Source: Candidatus Goldiibacteriota bacterium HGW-Goldbacteria-1 (lineage in GTDB: Bacteria > Oederibacteriota > PGYV01). Taken from it: a stretch of DNA of 64,000 nt. The stretch lies in the NCBI GenBank assembly GCA_002839855.1, contig PGYV01000001.1:146438-210437 (forward strand), read 5' to 3'. Under the pieces are notes generated by a model. That model did not search any database, was not told where the DNA came from, and saw only the letters and a program-made list of their open reading frames with translations. The position numbers and the translations under genes are program-made. Within the stretch, counting starts at the first letter, position 1, and each line of letters starts with the position of its first letter. Below, one piece after another: positions 45,533 to 53,344 of this stretch.

Positions 45533-45958
45533 ACATATATCGCCTGCGCTTTCGGTAATTTGTTCTGCAGAAATGGATTTACGGTTTCTCACTTCCGGTG
45601 GCCGCGACTTTTCGGAGACATAATGGCCTCTAAAGACGCCAGTAATTATTTAAAGCATCTTAAAAAGTTATCCAAAACCAACCTGCTGCTCATCGACGAT
45701 TTCGGAATTAGCGCCCTTTTCGATTATGACAGAAAATATTTTCTTGAAATTATCTCAAACAGATACATGGCCGGTTCAACGATTATCACCATCCAATTTC
45801 CAATCAAAGAATGGAACAAATTCATGGGCAAGCCTACAATCGCGGATGCGGTCATGGACAGACTTCTTCATATATCGTATAAATTCGAATTGCGAGGAGG
45901 CTCTATGCGGAAACCACAAAAAACATTGAATAAGGCATTGGATTGCGGTATATTTTAA
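45533..45958 (+). pseudogene. istB: istB fragment (IS21-family transposition helper ATPase), truncated at the 5' end
   Basis: The reading frame begins after an in-frame stop at 45530 with TYIACAFGNLFCRNGFTVSH, which is the segment directly after the Walker A lysine of IstB. It continues FRWPRLFGDIM, the Walker B stretch LLLIDDFG, then FLEIISNRYMAGSTIITIQF, IADAVMDRLLH and RGGSMRKP, all collinear with IstB. The N-terminal DNA-binding part and the GxxGxGK(T) loop are missing, and no istA transposase is present. The break coincides with the end of a repeat. The product cannot be functional as an ATPase. Confidence 0.85.
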
Positions 45959-46002
45959 ATGCGGATAAGGGAGTTCAAAGGCCTTAATTTTCAGGAGGGT
46001 TT

Positions 46003-47136
46003 ATGAAAAAGATTATAGCAATTCTTATGATTCTAATGAGTTTGTTTCTGGTTTCCTGTTCAAATTTAACAAACGGTCAATTAATGGGCTTAATCAGGCA
46101 GACAATTGGGGATAATAAAGGGGCGCTTGAAGAGTATGACAAATTGATTAACAAAAATCCAAAAAACGCAAAGCTTTATTGCCTCCGGGGAATAGTTAAA
46201 TCACAATTAAATGAATATAATAGTGCAATAGATGATTTTAACAAGTCGGTGACTATTGACCCGGGTTTGCAACAGGCTTATTACAGAAGGGGAATGGTTG
46301 AAAATTTTTTGGGTAACAAAAAAGATGCCCTTAAAGATTATTCCAAAGCAATAGAGTTAAATCCAAAAGATTCATATAGTTATGGAGAACGCGGCAATGT
46401 AAAATGGCAATTAGGAGATTTCAAAGGCGCGCTTGATGATTTTAATAAGACAATAGAGTTAAATCCAAACCATAAGATTGCTCATTTTTCTCGCGGCATC
46501 ATTATTGCCGATACGGAAGACTTTAAAAACGCTTTAATTGATTTTAATAAAGCAATAGCACTTGATTCAAAATTTGAAGATGCTTACATGCAGCGAGGAC
46601 GAGTAAAACTTAGACTCGATGACCATAAAGGAGCTATTAATGATTTTACAAAAGCAATATTATTAAAACCAAATAGCAAGGAATTGGAAGAATTACATTT
46701 GTGGAGGGCTTCTGCAAAAAACACAATGGGTGATAGTAAAGGAACACTTGAAGACATAAACGCAGTATTGTCTATTAACCCAAATAATTCATTTGCTTAT
46801 AACGAACGGGCTGATATAAAAAATAAAACCGGCGATTTTTCCGGGGCACTTAAAGATGTTAATAAGTCAATAGAACTTAATCCAAAAATGCTTATCGGAT
46901 ACTGCACACGCGGAGAAATTGAAAATAATTTATCTAATTACAAAAATGCTATAAAAGATTTCAGTAAGGCTATTGAGCTTGCAAATAATTATGCGGATCC
47001 CTACCCCTATTACCATCGTGCTATTGCCAGATTCAAACTCGGCGATAAAACTGGCGCGCTTAAAGATTTAAAAACAGCCTCTTCTCTGGGCTATAAACAA
47101 GCAGATGATAAAATTAAAGAAATTCAAAGCAATTAA
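46003..47136 (+). CDS. TPR lipoprotein
   Basis: A 377-residue lipoprotein (signal ending in lipobox LVSC, Cys19) made of about nine or ten tetratricopeptide repeats, for example AKLYCLRGIVKSQLNEYNSA, DSYSYGERGNVKWQLGDFKG and MLIGYCTRGEIENNLSNYKN. GGAGG precedes the ATG. Such proteins usually act as envelope scaffolds. Base use is visibly richer in A and T than in nearby genes, with many AAT, AAA, ATA and TTA codons. It lies between the istB fragment and IS21-end-like sequence, which suggests arrival with, or insertion into, that element. Its own function is unknown. Confidence 0.85.
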   Translation: MKKIIAILMILMSLFLVSCSNLTNGQLMGLIRQTIGDNKGALEEYDKLINKNPKNAKLYCLRGIVKSQLNEYNSAIDDFNKSVTIDPGLQQAYYRRGMVENFLGNKKDALKDYSKAIELNPKDSYSYGERGNVKWQLGDFKGALDDFNKTIELNPNHKIAHFSRGIIIADTEDFKNALIDFNKAIALDSKFEDAYMQRGRVKLRLDDHKGAINDFTKAILLKPNSKELEELHLWRASAKNTMGDSKGTLEDINAVLSINPNNSFAYNERADIKNKTGDFSGALKDVNKSIELNPKMLIGYCTRGEIENNLSNYKNAIKDFSKAIELANNYADPYPYYHRAIARFKLGDKTGALKDLKTASSLGYKQADDKIKEIQSN

Positions 47137-47186
47137 AATAAAGGATAATTGATTCAAAGTTTTTGACGAGAATTATTCTTGACTTA

Positions 47187-47276
47187 CCGGCTGGTCGTCA
47201 TTAACGGATTGAGTGGTCGCATGAGCGTTCCGGCTGGTCGTCTTGCAGCGGAAATGCTGGTCGCCTTGAGCGGATT
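47187..47276. mobile_element. IS21-type terminal repeat-like sequence
   Basis: Four spaced GCTGGTCG or AGTGGTCG words (47189, 47211, 47232, 47256), each followed by sequence of the type TCTTGCAGCGGAA or CCTTGAGCGGA. Multiple short terminal repeats of this kind are typical of IS21-family ends. With the istB fragment 1.2 kb upstream this probably marks the right end of the decayed element. Based on pattern memory; not compared with a database. Confidence 0.5.
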
Positions 47277-47280
47277 TTAT

Positions 47281-47568
47281 ATATAAGCCATAGCCCATAA
47301 ATAAACCTTAAACAACTACAAAATCGCAGCTTTATCTTTTAGTTCTATTTAACCTTTATGGCTTATACGTTATGGCTTGATTCTGATTATTTATGGGCTA
47401 TGGTTTACACAATAGCCCAAAGCTCATAACCCATAGCCTATAAATAAACCTTAAACAACTGCAAAACCGCAGATTTATCTTTTATTTCTATTTAACCTTT
47501 ATGGCTTATACGTTATGGCTTGATTTTGATTATTTATGGGCTATGGCTTATGCGCTATGGCTTAGGTC
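47281..47568. repeat. Two tandem copies of a 143-bp repeat with inverted CCATAGCCCATAAATAA ends
   Basis: Each unit opens CATAGCCCATAAATAAACCT and continues TTAAACAACT-x-CAAAA-x-CGCAG, TTTATCTTTT and CTATTTAACC. It then passes through TTATGGCTTATACGTTATGG and ends TTATTTATGGGCTATGG, the inverse of its beginning. Units start at about 47283 and 47426 and differ at few positions. The region lies between the IS21 remnant and trxB and codes for nothing. Confidence 0.7.
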
Positions 47569-48558
47569 TTAAACGTATTCCGTTCCCTCTATCTTTTCAA
47601 TATAATGCTCCGCGGAATAGGCTGCTATGGCTCCGTCGCCCGCCGCGGTTACTGCCTGCCTTAACTTTTTTTCAATACAGTCGCCGCAGGCAAAAATACC
47701 GTCAACGCTTGTTTTCATGTCCGTGTCTGTTTTTATATATCCCTGTGAATCCATTTCCAGTGTCCCTTTCATGAATTCCGTCCCGGGTATCAGCCCTATA
47801 AATACAAAAACCCCTGACACTTTTAAATCAGTTTCCGTACCGGTTTTAAGATTTTTAATTTTAACGCCATCAACACCTTTTGCCCCAAAAATAGAGGTTA
47901 CAGCCGAATCAAGAATAAAACTTATTTTAGGATTTGCAAAAGCCCTGTCCTGTATTATTTTAGCGGCCCTTAGCCTGTCACGCCTGTGTATAATATGCAC
48001 TTTGGACGCAAATTTTGTAAGATAAATACCCTCTTCTACCGCGGTATCTCCCCCGCCTATCACCGCCACTTCCAGATTCCGGTAAAATGCTCCGTCGCAT
48101 GTCGCGCAGTTTGAAACTCCCCTGCCCCTGAATTCAGCTTCCCCCGGCACCCCTATGTCCCTATATCTGGCGCCGGTGGCCACTATTATTGCTTTTGCTT
48201 CATATACTGTCCCGGACGCACAATGAACTTTTTTAATTCCGCCGCTTTCACTTTCAATTTTTAACACCTCATCAAATACTTTAACCAGGCCAAAGTTATC
48301 AGCCTGCTTTTCCATTTTTTGTATAAGCTCCGGCCCTGAAACATTTTCAAATCCCGGATAATTTTCAATTTCAGCGGTTAAAAATATCTGCCCTCCCACG
48401 GCAAGTTTTTCAATCATCATTACTTTTAAGCCCGCCCTGCAATTATAAATGGCAGCTGTAAGGCCCGCAGGCCCGCCGCCTATAATAATTACATCCGCTT
48501 TATTTGACACGCTTCCACCCTGTGAATTTGAAAGATTAATTGATATACCCGTATCCAT
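47569..48558 (-). CDS. trxB: Thioredoxin reductase
   Basis: FAD/NADPH enzyme that reduces thioredoxin. A 329-residue protein with FAD-binding GGGPAGLTAA near residue 27, redox pair C151/C154 in NCATCDGAFY, NADPH-binding GGGDTAVEEG, and the C-terminal FAD motif GIFACGDC. GGGAGGA precedes the ATG; the first 20 residues (to GSVSNKADV) are a short extra tail. It lies 31 bp behind the PDO-thioredoxin fusion gene and is probably its electron donor. The substrate pair is inferred from the operon. Confidence 0.96.
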   Translation of the reverse strand: MDTGISINLSNSQGGSVSNKADVIIIGGGPAGLTAAIYNCRAGLKVMMIEKLAVGGQIFLTAEIENYPGFENVSGPELIQKMEKQADNFGLVKVFDEVLKIESESGGIKKVHCASGTVYEAKAIIVATGARYRDIGVPGEAEFRGRGVSNCATCDGAFYRNLEVAVIGGGDTAVEEGIYLTKFASKVHIIHRRDRLRAAKIIQDRAFANPKISFILDSAVTSIFGAKGVDGVKIKNLKTGTETDLKVSGVFVFIGLIPGTEFMKGTLEMDSQGYIKTDTDMKTSVDGIFACGDCIEKKLRQAVTAAGDGAIAAYSAEHYIEKIEGTEYV

Positions 48559-48589
48559 ATTAATTCCTCCCTGTATTTTAATAAATCTT

Positions 48590-49654
48590 CTATTTTAAAA
48601 GTTCCTGTATCCTGCTTAAAAGCATCGGTTTTGGCTGAAGCCCCACAATATCGCCGGTTTTTATGCCGTTCTTGAACACCATAATGGTGGGTATGGACAT
48701 AATCCCGTGTGTCTCGGCTGTTTCGCGGTTTTCATCAACGTTAAGCTTTGCAAAAACAATTTTACCGGCCTCTTCCTGCGCAAGCTGGTCAATTTCAGGG
48801 GATAACATTTTGCACGGCATGCACCATTCCGCCCAGCAGTCCACCACAAGCGCTGGATATTTGGCCAGCGCCTGCTTAAAATTACTGTCCGTTACATAGA
48901 TTGTTTCTTTTGGGCTGTCTGTAAGTTTTTCTTTCTGCGCTTTTATTTTCATTGCCTCTGCTTCCAAAGCGGCCGCTTTTTCCGGCGCGCTGTACTTTAA
49001 AACCTGCATTATAAGCGCCCTGTCATTCTGTGCGCCTACCGTGATTGAAGCAGGGTCTGAATTTATAACCTGCTGCGGCACCGAACCCACATTAAATTTT
49101 TCGGATAACTGCTGATTTTCCATAGATTCAACGCATTCCGCAGTGATTTTGCCTTTTGTTTCAACGGCAATCTTAGCCGCAAGAATAACAGACCTTGGGC
49201 AATACGGGCATGTGGGAGTGATAAAAACCTGTATCTTGGCTTCTTTATCCGCACTTGTAAGCAGCGCCTTATCTTCATCAGACAGCCCTGTTTTACCGCC
49301 GGACAGCATAATAATTATTTCAATTAAACTTGTGGCTTCATGGCCAAGCGGAGCGCCGTTAAAAATTATTTTATATCCCTTTTTTAACCCCAAAGAAATA
49401 CTGGGTGAAGTGATTATTCCTATTTTTTTTGCTTCGTCAGAATCCGCTGACTTTTCTTCAACCAAAATTCTGCCGTCTATTTCTGACAATTCCTTTAAAA
49501 ACCTCTTCGCAAAAGTGACAAGCTGCTTTTCCTGCTCGCTTTCAGATACACCGTCCTTTCCGCTGTAAATAACCACATCCACACTTTCCTTAAGCTCCGC
49601 GTCAAATTTATTTTTTATTTCTTTAACGGAATTTTCATCAATAAGCCTGTCCAT
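48590..49654 (-). CDS. Fusion of protein disulfide oxidoreductase (glutaredoxin-like) and thioredoxin
   Basis: A 354-residue cytoplasmic protein with three thioredoxin folds. Residues about 1-120 form a fold without a CxxC (VDVVIYSGKDG at its first strand). Residues about 130-225 form an active fold with C149/C152 in TPTCPYCPRS. These two together match the PDO family, which usually carries CxxC in one or both halves. Residues about 245-354 are a classical thioredoxin with C278/C281 in WAEWCMPCKM and the cis-proline IPTIMVF. The ATG at 49654 has GGGAGG eight bases upstream and lies one base past the ArsR stop. Fusion of PDO to thioredoxin would give an internal relay between TrxB and target proteins. 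Confidence 0.88.
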   Translation of the reverse strand: MDRLIDENSVKEIKNKFDAELKESVDVVIYSGKDGVSESEQEKQLVTFAKRFLKELSEIDGRILVEEKSADSDEAKKIGIITSPSISLGLKKGYKIIFNGAPLGHEATSLIEIIIMLSGGKTGLSDEDKALLTSADKEAKIQVFITPTCPYCPRSVILAAKIAVETKGKITAECVESMENQQLSEKFNVGSVPQQVINSDPASITVGAQNDRALIMQVLKYSAPEKAAALEAEAMKIKAQKEKLTDSPKETIYVTDSNFKQALAKYPALVVDCWAEWCMPCKMLSPEIDQLAQEEAGKIVFAKLNVDENRETAETHGIMSIPTIMVFKNGIKTGDIVGLQPKPMLLSRIQELLK

Positions 49655-49655
49655 T

Positions 49656-49979
49656 TTATCTGCCTCCCTTTTTCTTTTTACTTCCGCCCGCAATATCAAG
49701 GCCGCGCTTTTCGGCAATCTTTCCGGCGGCATCCACCATCTTAAACACCTCTGCACAGCTGGCTTTGTAGCAGGTCTTGGTTCCTTTTTTTTCACATATA
49801 AGTATTCCCGCTTTTTTTAAAGCCCCCAGATGCCTGGAAGTCTGCGGCTGCGGTTCTCCGCACAACTTTGCCAGATTTGTGACACAGCAGTTATTTTCGC
49901 TTAATATCTGAATTATCTTCACCCTTGAAGGGTGGGAAAGCGCTTTAAACTGTTCCGCCTGCATTTCATACATTGTCAT
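49656..49979 (-). CDS. ArsR-family transcriptional regulator, cysteine-rich
   Basis: A 107-residue winged-helix repressor: FKALSHPSRVKIIQIL, then the recognition helix in PQTSRHLGALKKAGIL and the wing at EKKGTKTCYKA. It has six cysteines, C31, C32, C40, C62, C70 and C75. C31-C32 lie at the position of the metal or arsenite site (ELCVCDL type) of ArsR, so thiol-based metalloid or redox sensing is likely. The stop is one base from the next start. An operator overlaps its promoter, and it heads the thiol-redox operon. Confidence 0.93.
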   Translation of the reverse strand: MTMYEMQAEQFKALSHPSRVKIIQILSENNCCVTNLAKLCGEPQPQTSRHLGALKKAGILICEKKGTKTCYKASCAEVFKMVDAAGKIAEKRGLDIAGGSKKKKGGR

Positions 49980-50004
49980 ACATTACCTCCTGATTGGGTA
50001 TATT

Positions 50005-50035
50005 ACAATTATACACATAGCTGTATAATTGTCAA
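50005..50035 (-). promoter_or_regulatory. Consensus promoter embedded in an ArsR-type operator
   Basis: Minus-strand TTGACA (50035-50030) and TATAAT (50013-50008), both perfect, with a 16-bp spacer. A perfect 11-bp inverted repeat ACAATTATACA/TGTATAATTGT with a 6-bp centre (50005-50032) covers most of both boxes. This is the arrangement expected for an autoregulated ArsR repressor. Confidence 0.85.
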
Positions 50036-50090
50036 TCACAGCGGAAAAATCTATAAACCCTGACATCCCTTTATTATTACCTATAAACCA

Positions 50091-50118
50091 TTGAACTTTT
50101 TTTTGTATAGTATATAAT
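50091..50118 (+). promoter_or_regulatory. Promoter of def-fmt
   Basis: TTGAAC (50091-50096), 16 bp, TATAAT (50113-50118), about 30 bp before the def start; divergent from the arsR promoter. Confidence 0.7.
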
Positions 50119-50148
50119 TATTACACATTATCAAAAGGACGGTTACAA

Positions 50149-50673
50149 ATGACTTATGAAATTAAGAAATACGGAGACCCGGTATTAAAAAAGAAAGCGG
50201 AACCGGTGACAGAATTTGGCGAGGATTTAAAAAAGATTTTTGATGACATGCTGGAAACTATGTACGCTTTTAACGGCGTCGGCCTTGCAGCAAATCAGGT
50301 GGGTATCTTAAAACAGATGATAACAATTGATACTTCCAGGGAGGAGGACCGCGTTATATTGTACCTGGCAAATCCCGTGGTTACCTCTGTTTCAAAAGAT
50401 AAAGTAACCTTTGAAGAGGGGTGCTTAAGCTTCCCGGGCATTTTTGAAAAAATTGACAGGCCTGCTAAAATTACGGTAAGCGCGTTTGACCCATACGGTA
50501 AACCTTTAAAAATAGAGGCAGAAGGCTTTCTTGCCATAGTGCTTCAGCACGAAATAGACCATTTAAACGGGGTGGTTTTTATTGACCGCATGTCCCCTGC
50601 AAGAAAATTCACACACGGCAAGGAACTTAAAGAATTAAAAACAGCAACAAAAACCGGGGCAAAACTTAAATGA
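50149..50673 (+). CDS. def: Peptide deformylase
   Basis: Removes the formyl group from nascent proteins. A 174-residue metalloenzyme with all three motifs: GVGLAANQVG, EGCLSFPG (C92 ligand) and QHEIDHLNG (H134, catalytic E135, H138). The C-terminal tail (KELKELKTATKTGAKLK) is short, as in type 1 enzymes. Its stop overlaps the fmt start (ATGA), the classic def-fmt coupling. Confidence 0.97.
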   Translation: MTYEIKKYGDPVLKKKAEPVTEFGEDLKKIFDDMLETMYAFNGVGLAANQVGILKQMITIDTSREEDRVILYLANPVVTSVSKDKVTFEEGCLSFPGIFEKIDRPAKITVSAFDPYGKPLKIEAEGFLAIVLQHEIDHLNGVVFIDRMSPARKFTHGKELKELKTATKTGAKLK

Positions 50674-51602
50674 ACATAGTTTTTTTTGGAACTCCTGAAT
50701 TTGCAGTTCCCTCTTTAAAAGCCGCTGCCGCATCCGGCCATAAAATTCTTTTCGCGGTTTCACAACCGGACCGCCCTGCAGGCAGAAAACAGGAAATACT
50801 TCCCACCCCCGTAAAAAAAACCGCCCTTGAACTTGCAATCCCGGTATTACAGCCGGAAAAAGTCAAGTCACCGGAATTTATGGAACAGTATCTGCAGTCA
50901 AAACCGGACCTTAACCTTATCGCGGCGTTTGGACAGATACTGCCTGACGAAATAATTTACCACCCAAAATTCCACAGTATAAACATCCACGCTTCACTTC
51001 TTCCCAGGTGGCGCGGCGCGGCGCCGATAAACGCCGCCATAATGGCGGGTGATAAAGAAACCGGGGTAAGCTACCAGTTTATAGACAAGCGGCTTGACTG
51101 CGGTGACATAATGCATATGGATAGATATGAAATACAGGATGGTGATGATTCAATTACCCTTTATTCAAAACTCTCCGCCCTTGCCGGCAATTCTGTGCCG
51201 CGCGTACTTGAACTGCTTGAATCCGGGAAATATGAAAGGGTAAAACAGGATGACAGCGCTACCACACTTGTGAAGACACTTAAAAAAGAAGATGGAAAGA
51301 TAGATTTTAAAAAATCAAACAGGGATATCTTTAATATGGTACGCGGGCTTCTCCCATGGCCTGTCTCTTATTGCGGGCTTGACGGAAAAATCCTGAAAAT
51401 ATTCAGTGCTACGTGTATTGACAACGCGGAAGTTCACCCTCCCGGCACCGTTTATGGAATTGAAAAAGGTTCGGGATTCATGGTAGCTGCGGGAAAAGGC
51501 GGACTGCTGATTAAGGAAATTCAGGCAGAAGGTAAAAAAAGAATGTCCGCGTCAGATTTCATCGCCGGCCATCAGGATATTGTGGGGAAGGTATTAAAAT
51601 AA
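50670..51602 (+). CDS. fmt: Methionyl-tRNA formyltransferase
   Basis: Formylates initiator Met-tRNA using 10-formyltetrahydrofolate. A 310-residue protein with FFGTPEFAVPSLKA at the start, the catalytic site INIHASLLPRWRGAAPINAAI (N and H) and a following conserved aspartate in DKRLDCGDIM, then a C-terminal OB-like domain (about 205-310). It is translationally coupled to def. Confidence 0.97.
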   Translation: MNIVFFGTPEFAVPSLKAAAASGHKILFAVSQPDRPAGRKQEILPTPVKKTALELAIPVLQPEKVKSPEFMEQYLQSKPDLNLIAAFGQILPDEIIYHPKFHSINIHASLLPRWRGAAPINAAIMAGDKETGVSYQFIDKRLDCGDIMHMDRYEIQDGDDSITLYSKLSALAGNSVPRVLELLESGKYERVKQDDSATTLVKTLKKEDGKIDFKKSNRDIFNMVRGLLPWPVSYCGLDGKILKIFSATCIDNAEVHPPGTVYGIEKGSGFMVAAGKGGLLIKEIQAEGKKRMSASDFIAGHQDIVGKVLK

Positions 51603-51943
51603 AAATTATCCCATAACCGTTTAACCCATATCCATTTATATAAAAACATTTCTCCAATCAAACTCAAGCCATAGATTATAAGCCATAGCCCATAAATAAT
51701 GAATTAACCAAAAGAATATAAACCAAAAAGTATAAATAGTACAAAAACCTATTTGTTTTAAGGTTTATTTATTGGCTATTTTGATGGGATACACATTATT
51801 CTAAACTGGCTATTTTACTAATTGCTTTATACTTAATATTATCTATTTTAAAATCAACTGCCCCGGGCTAAAGCCCGCGGCTACCAGGTCCAAACCGAGC
51901 TGCCAAGCTTCTAAGCATCTAAACGTCAAAGCTTCCGCTCTTA
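51603..51943. repeat. Intergenic repeat block
   Basis: About 340 bp between the convergent fmt and ridA genes. It contains CATAACC and AGCCATAGCCCATAAATAA words (51605-51710), their inverse TTTATTTATTGGCTATTTTG (51766), one hairpin of the CTACCA family (51858-51886), and CCAAGCTTCTAAGCATCTAA words like those at 27.2 kb. No gene. Confidence 0.6.
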
Positions 51944-52324
51944 TTATATTTCCGCTATCGCCTCTATTTCAATATTAGCGCCTTTGGGAAGAGCGGCCAC
52001 CTGTACAGTGCTTCTGGCAGGAAGATTTTTTCCGAATAGCTCTTCCATTACTTCATTTACAAATTTAAAATCATCGAGATTTGTCATAAATACCGTCATC
52101 TTAAGCACATTTTCAATGGAGCTTCCCGCGGTTTGTAAAACAGCTTCCATATTCTGAAAAATAAGCCTAGTTTCTTTGTGTATACCCTCTGTAGATAGAT
52201 GTCCTGTTTCGGGAACAATCGGCAGAAGGCCGGAGAGAAATAATAAATTACCGCATTTTACCGCCTGTGAATACGCACCGATTGGTTTTGGGGCTTTGTC
52301 CGTAAAAATAATTTCTTTTGCCAT
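51944..52324 (-). CDS. ridA: RidA family reactive intermediate deaminase
   Basis: Hydrolyses enamine/imine intermediates made by PLP enzymes, in the cytoplasm as a trimer. A 126-residue protein with the family's IGAYSQAV near the start, LFLSGLLPIVPETG, and the C-terminal signature PARSTVQVAALPKGANIEIEAIA, including the conserved arginine and terminal glutamate. GGAGG precedes the ATG. It stands alone between repeats and the BatD-like gene. Confidence 0.94.
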   Translation of the reverse strand: MAKEIIFTDKAPKPIGAYSQAVKCGNLLFLSGLLPIVPETGHLSTEGIHKETRLIFQNMEAVLQTAGSSIENVLKMTVFMTNLDDFKFVNEVMEELFGKNLPARSTVQVAALPKGANIEIEAIAEI

Positions 52325-52383
52325 AATTTCCTCCCTTATTCACGTTTTTTTAATTATAGCATAAAAATTATGTATATTAAGCG

Positions 52384-53328
52384 CTATACGGTTATAATGC
52401 CCTTTGCCTTTTCGTAAACTTCAACCGCTTCCGGAATTTCCGGTTTATAATCCGCGAATTTTACAAGGTCGCACTCCTGCAGCAGCTCTTTTATTGCCTG
52501 TACTTCTTTTTTCCCGGCGCCGGCGCTTTCCAGTTTTTTCATTATTTCCTGTGTGGTAAGTTCGTTAAAGGAAACATTATACTTGCCTGAAAGAAATAAT
52601 CTTATAACTTCATAAGCTTCAAAATAAAACAGCTTGGGTTCTGTTTTAATAAAGTCTGCCGCTGCATCCAGCCTGTTTAAAGCATCCTTTCTGAAATCTA
52701 TTACCTGCTGTTTTACCGGCTTAGGCTGTTTTTTACCCTTTAACTTTTTAATTATAAAATATGCAGCGGTTATAAGCACAGCAAGAAGTATCAGATACGG
52801 CAGGTATTTTTCAGGCCTGAAATCCAGGCTTACCCTTATTTCTTTAATCTGGCTCTGCGGCACTATTGTAGGTACCGCCGCCGGAAGCGAAGCCGTAGGC
52901 TGCATCTGCTGCTGCCTGCTGCCGCCCGATACAGTAATGATAACGGGTTTTGTTTCAATTGTTTCATATGCCTTTGTGTCCGGATTCATAAAAGTGACTT
53001 TGGAAGGCTTTATTGTCACCTGCCCGCTTTTTACCGCGACAAGGACAAACTGCATGGATGTGGCTATTGATGTCTGCCCGTTTATTATGTTAATTCTGCT
53101 GGATGACTGGCTTCCTGACATCCTGAAACCTTCAAAATCAGGCGGGGTTATTCTTGGGCTTTGCGAAGCATCCCCGGTGCGGTTAACCGAAACCGTATAT
53201 ACTATAGAGTCCCCCAGCACAGCTGTCTTTTTATCCGTACCAGCCACAGCTTCCACGGTAATGACAGCATATACAGCAGCTGCCATAACAAGAATTAATA
53301 ATAAGACCAATAAAGATTTTTTCTTCAC
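52384..53328 (-). CDS. BatD-like membrane protein
   Basis: A 314-residue protein when started at the GTG at 53328, which has GGAGGG upstream and avoids overlap with the preceding gene; an in-frame ATG at 53361 lies within that gene. A signal or anchor spans 1-22 (MKKKSLLVLLLILVMAAAVYA), then a beta-sandwich of BatD type (DSIVYTVSVNRTGDASQSPRI, PDFEGFRMSGSQSSSRINII). A membrane helix lies near 185-205 (YLPYLILLAVLITAAYFII), with a cytoplasmic helical domain to the end (FYFEAYEVIRLFLSGKYN). The family is tied to aerotolerance operons with BatA/B and a MoxR ATPase, none of which is visible here. Confidence 0.8.
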   Translation of the reverse strand: MKKKSLLVLLLILVMAAAVYAVITVEAVAGTDKKTAVLGDSIVYTVSVNRTGDASQSPRITPPDFEGFRMSGSQSSSRINIINGQTSIATSMQFVLVAVKSGQVTIKPSKVTFMNPDTKAYETIETKPVIITVSGGSRQQQMQPTASLPAAVPTIVPQSQIKEIRVSLDFRPEKYLPYLILLAVLITAAYFIIKKLKGKKQPKPVKQQVIDFRKDALNRLDAAADFIKTEPKLFYFEAYEVIRLFLSGKYNVSFNELTTQEIMKKLESAGAGKKEVQAIKELLQECDLVKFADYKPEIPEAVEVYEKAKGIITV

Positions 53329-53344
53329 TTCACCCTCCAAATAT

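Noticed and set aside
45560..45958. Intact small ATPase or DnaC-like gene starting at the TTG 45560
   Set aside because: Homology to IstB extends upstream to 45533 without a start codon, and the Walker A part is missing, so it is a fragment and not a complete gene.
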